The notes beneath the pieces are model-generated. The model had not been told where the DNA came from. It saw nothing but the letters and a program-made list of their open reading frames with translations, and did not search any database. DNA of 7,068 bases, taken from positions 1-7,068 of the forward strand of contig CAMZFJ010000088.1 in assembly GCA_947306025.1 (NCBI GenBank). The letters are read 5' to 3'. The DNA comes from an uncultured Fibrobacter sp. Lineage in GTDB: Bacteria; Fibrobacterota; Fibrobacteria; Fibrobacterales; Fibrobacteraceae. The translations under genes were made by a program, and so were the position numbers. Within the stretch, counting starts at the first letter, position 1, and each line of letters opens with the position of its first letter. This document shows positions 5,517-7,068 of the stretch, in pieces.

Positions 5517-7068
5517 TAATGGACAATCAAGAGTTTACCCTTTTTCACCTTGTTTTTACCACGAACAACATACTGGTAAACGCCAGGCGCCACAAGGTTT
5601 CCATTTTCCATACGGCCATTCCATTCAGCGCGGCCGCCAGAGATCTGGTCTCCGCTCAGCGAAACAACCAGCCTGCCGCCTCTGTTGTAAATGCTAATTA
5701 CAGCATCATCGGCAACATTGACAAACGAAATATACGGCTGGAGCTTCGGACGGAACGGAATAGGATACACCTTCACATCTCCAGCGGCTTCATTGGTCAT
5801 GTTCTTCTCGGTACTGCGCACATCATCTCTTATGTAAAGGGTAACTCCGTTTTCATGAGCAAACCAAACCATGCCAAGCACTGTATCTATAGCCACATCC
5901 TGAATACTTTCGCTAAGAAGGCCATGGCGGGTTGTAAAGTGCATCACGGACAATGTATCCGGACTTGTCTTGCGCGGGGTCAGGCGGTATGCGCCTTGCG
6001 TTTTTGTTCCAACCCAAAGATTGCCACGGCTATCGACATCAAGACTCGTAAAGTCCGCACCGCTAAGGCCATTGGTTGAAAGAGGCGATTTCAAGTCTTT
6101 ATCGTCCTTATCCCAATACACAAGCGTAGATGTCGTGACCATCCAAAGATAATCCGACTTCGGTTCATAAACCAAGTCAACCGGTGTCGATTGAGCGCCA
6201 GAATACGTTTTTCGATAAGATGTATCGACCTTGGATATGTCTCCACCCATTTTATTGGGAGGCGGGAAAGTAAACACATCCAAGCCGCCATCGGCATCAG
6301 TCGACGTTGAAGAACGAGTCCCCACATAGACAACCCAATTACCATTTTCGTCTATTCGGGCAAACATCGGACCGCCAATAGGCATCGACCCCACATTGCT
6401 AGCACAAGACATCGGGTTGCCATACGGACTGTATTCTACATACACCAAACTATAACCTTTATTCGATGCCGAAGTGGTTAAATAGCCCATATTGTTTGGA
6501 GCCGGAGTAGTCGATACAGCCAATACTACTGGAGCATTGATGTTATCGGAATTCCAATTATCCATGCAATATCTATCACGATTAGGTTTACCAACGTTAT
6601 CGACACCGTATAAAGACATTGCTTCAACAATCGAATCCGTCCATCCACTATACAAGCCAAATCCGGCACCCCAACGGTGATAAAAAGCTCCACCGACAGA
6701 AAGCACGGACAAGGTTTTCAAGTTATGAGCACGGGCATCAGATCCATTCCCACCAATGTGTGTTTCTTTAGGTTTGCTCCATACATACTTTTTATCCTTG
6801 TCCGAAAGGGTATAGTACGAAAAATAGCCATCTTCGGAAGCCGCCAAAACGCCCCCTTGGGGAAGCGCCTGGAGTTCATAAGCAGATTTCAGCGGGAACG
6901 GCTTGTATTCCGTCAAGTCCGTAAATTTTCCATTATCGTAATAGAGGATAATTTCAGGGCCAGCCAAGATTGCCTTGCCAGACGGAAGCAATGACACCCA
7001 GCGCACTTTGGACTTGTAACAATAGTGAACTTTAGATTCGCCCTTAACCACAAAAGAATCACGCTCGT
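5516..7068 (-). CDS. Beta-propeller surface or periplasmic protein with a FlgD/T9SS-type C-terminus (5' partial)
   Basis: The reading frame stays open to the right edge, so the N-terminus, including any signal peptide, is outside the window; about 516 residues are visible. Numbering here is from the GTG at 7051, which is probably internal. Propeller blades of the two-component-regulator (Reg_prop) type are clear at about 291-316, 334-359 (DSRGNLWVGT at 340-349) and 383-407. Earlier parts (about 20-250) also look like beta-rich blades. Residues 428-511 form a compact beta-sandwich resembling FlgD-Ig and T9SS type A sorting domains: VYPIPF (428-433), SIYNRGGRLV (453-462), EWNGR (476-480), APGVYQYVV (488-496) and a basic KVKKGKLLIV end. 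A propeller plus a sorting-like tail is the architecture of PorZ in T9SS, but many FCB surface proteins share it. It leads a one-base-overlap chain with the lipoprotein and nucleotidyltransferase genes. Confidence 0.8.
   Translation of the reverse strand, partial: ERDSFVVKGESKVHYCYKSKVRWVSLLPSGKAILAGPEIILYYDNGKFTDLTEYKPFPLKSAYELQALPQGGVLAASEDGYFSYYTLSDKDKKYVWSKPKETHIGGNGSDARAHNLKTLSVLSVGGAFYHRWGAGFGLYSGWTDSIVEAMSLYGVDNVGKPNRDRYCMDNWNSDNINAPVVLAVSTTPAPNNMGYLTTSASNKGYSLVYVEYSPYGNPMSCASNVGSMPIGGPMFARIDENGNWVVYVGTRSSTSTDADGGLDVFTFPPPNKMGGDISKVDTSYRKTYSGAQSTPVDLVYEPKSDYLWMVTTSTLVYWDKDDKDLKSPLSTNGLSGADFTSLDVDSRGNLWVGTKTQGAYRLTPRKTSPDTLSVMHFTTRHGLLSESIQDVAIDTVLGMVWFAHENGVTLYIRDDVRSTEKNMTNEAAGDVKVYPIPFRPKLQPYISFVNVADDAVISIYNRGGRLVVSLSGDQISGGRAEWNGRMENGNLVAPGVYQYVVRGKNKVKKGKLLIVH

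Noticed and set aside
5519..6079. 186-residue plus-strand ORF opposite the propeller gene
   Set aside because: It is antisense to the conserved propeller blades and FlgD-like domain and shows no family features.
7049..7051. GTG 7051 as the true start of the propeller protein
   Set aside because: The frame is open upstream to the window edge, no signal peptide follows this GTG, and the sequence there already looks like propeller strands, so the gene is 5' truncated by the window.

Overview
The window looks like chromosomal DNA from a Fibrobacter-like rumen or gut cellulose degrader (FCB group). This is inferred from the combination of a lipoprotein-type GH5 cellulase, a lipid A acyltransferase (so a Gram-negative envelope), a beta-propeller protein ending in a FlgD/T9SS-type C-terminal domain, and heptameric repeats between genes. 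No rRNA or species marker is present, so the genus is an inference. I found no transposase, tRNA, rRNA or CRISPR array.

Layout: 1-334 is a non-coding leader carrying direct repeats and palindromes. 335-1522 (+) is a GH5 endoglucanase-like lipoprotein. It converges, across a 44-base gap, on lpxA (1567-2334, -). A compact divergent promoter region (2335-2510) separates lpxA from a membrane GT2 glycosyltransferase (2511-3614, +). That gene converges on a three-gene minus-strand chain across a highly structured intergenic element (3614-3832). In transcription order the chain is a beta-propeller protein with a sorting-like C-terminus (5' end outside the window), a small lipoprotein, and a CCA-adding enzyme or poly(A) polymerase. 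Both junctions in this chain are one-base TAATG overlaps.

Themes: most products concern the envelope or cell surface: a lipid-anchored cellulase, lipid A synthesis, membrane glycosyl transfer, a propeller protein of possible T9SS/PorZ type, and a lipoprotein. The tRNA nucleotidyltransferase is the exception and seems to be a passenger of the surface-protein operon.

The most unusual content is intergenic. Degenerate heptamers of the TCATACC and TAGAACT types occur in both larger intergenic gaps. One block forms inverted arms around the lpxA/glycosyltransferase divergent promoter. Another runs into the 3' end of the cca-type gene and supplies its stop codon. A palindrome-rich element between the convergent genes has long inverted arms and several nested hairpins. 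I see no evidence for a complete new defence or mobile system; the repeats and the propeller-lipoprotein pair are the best leads.
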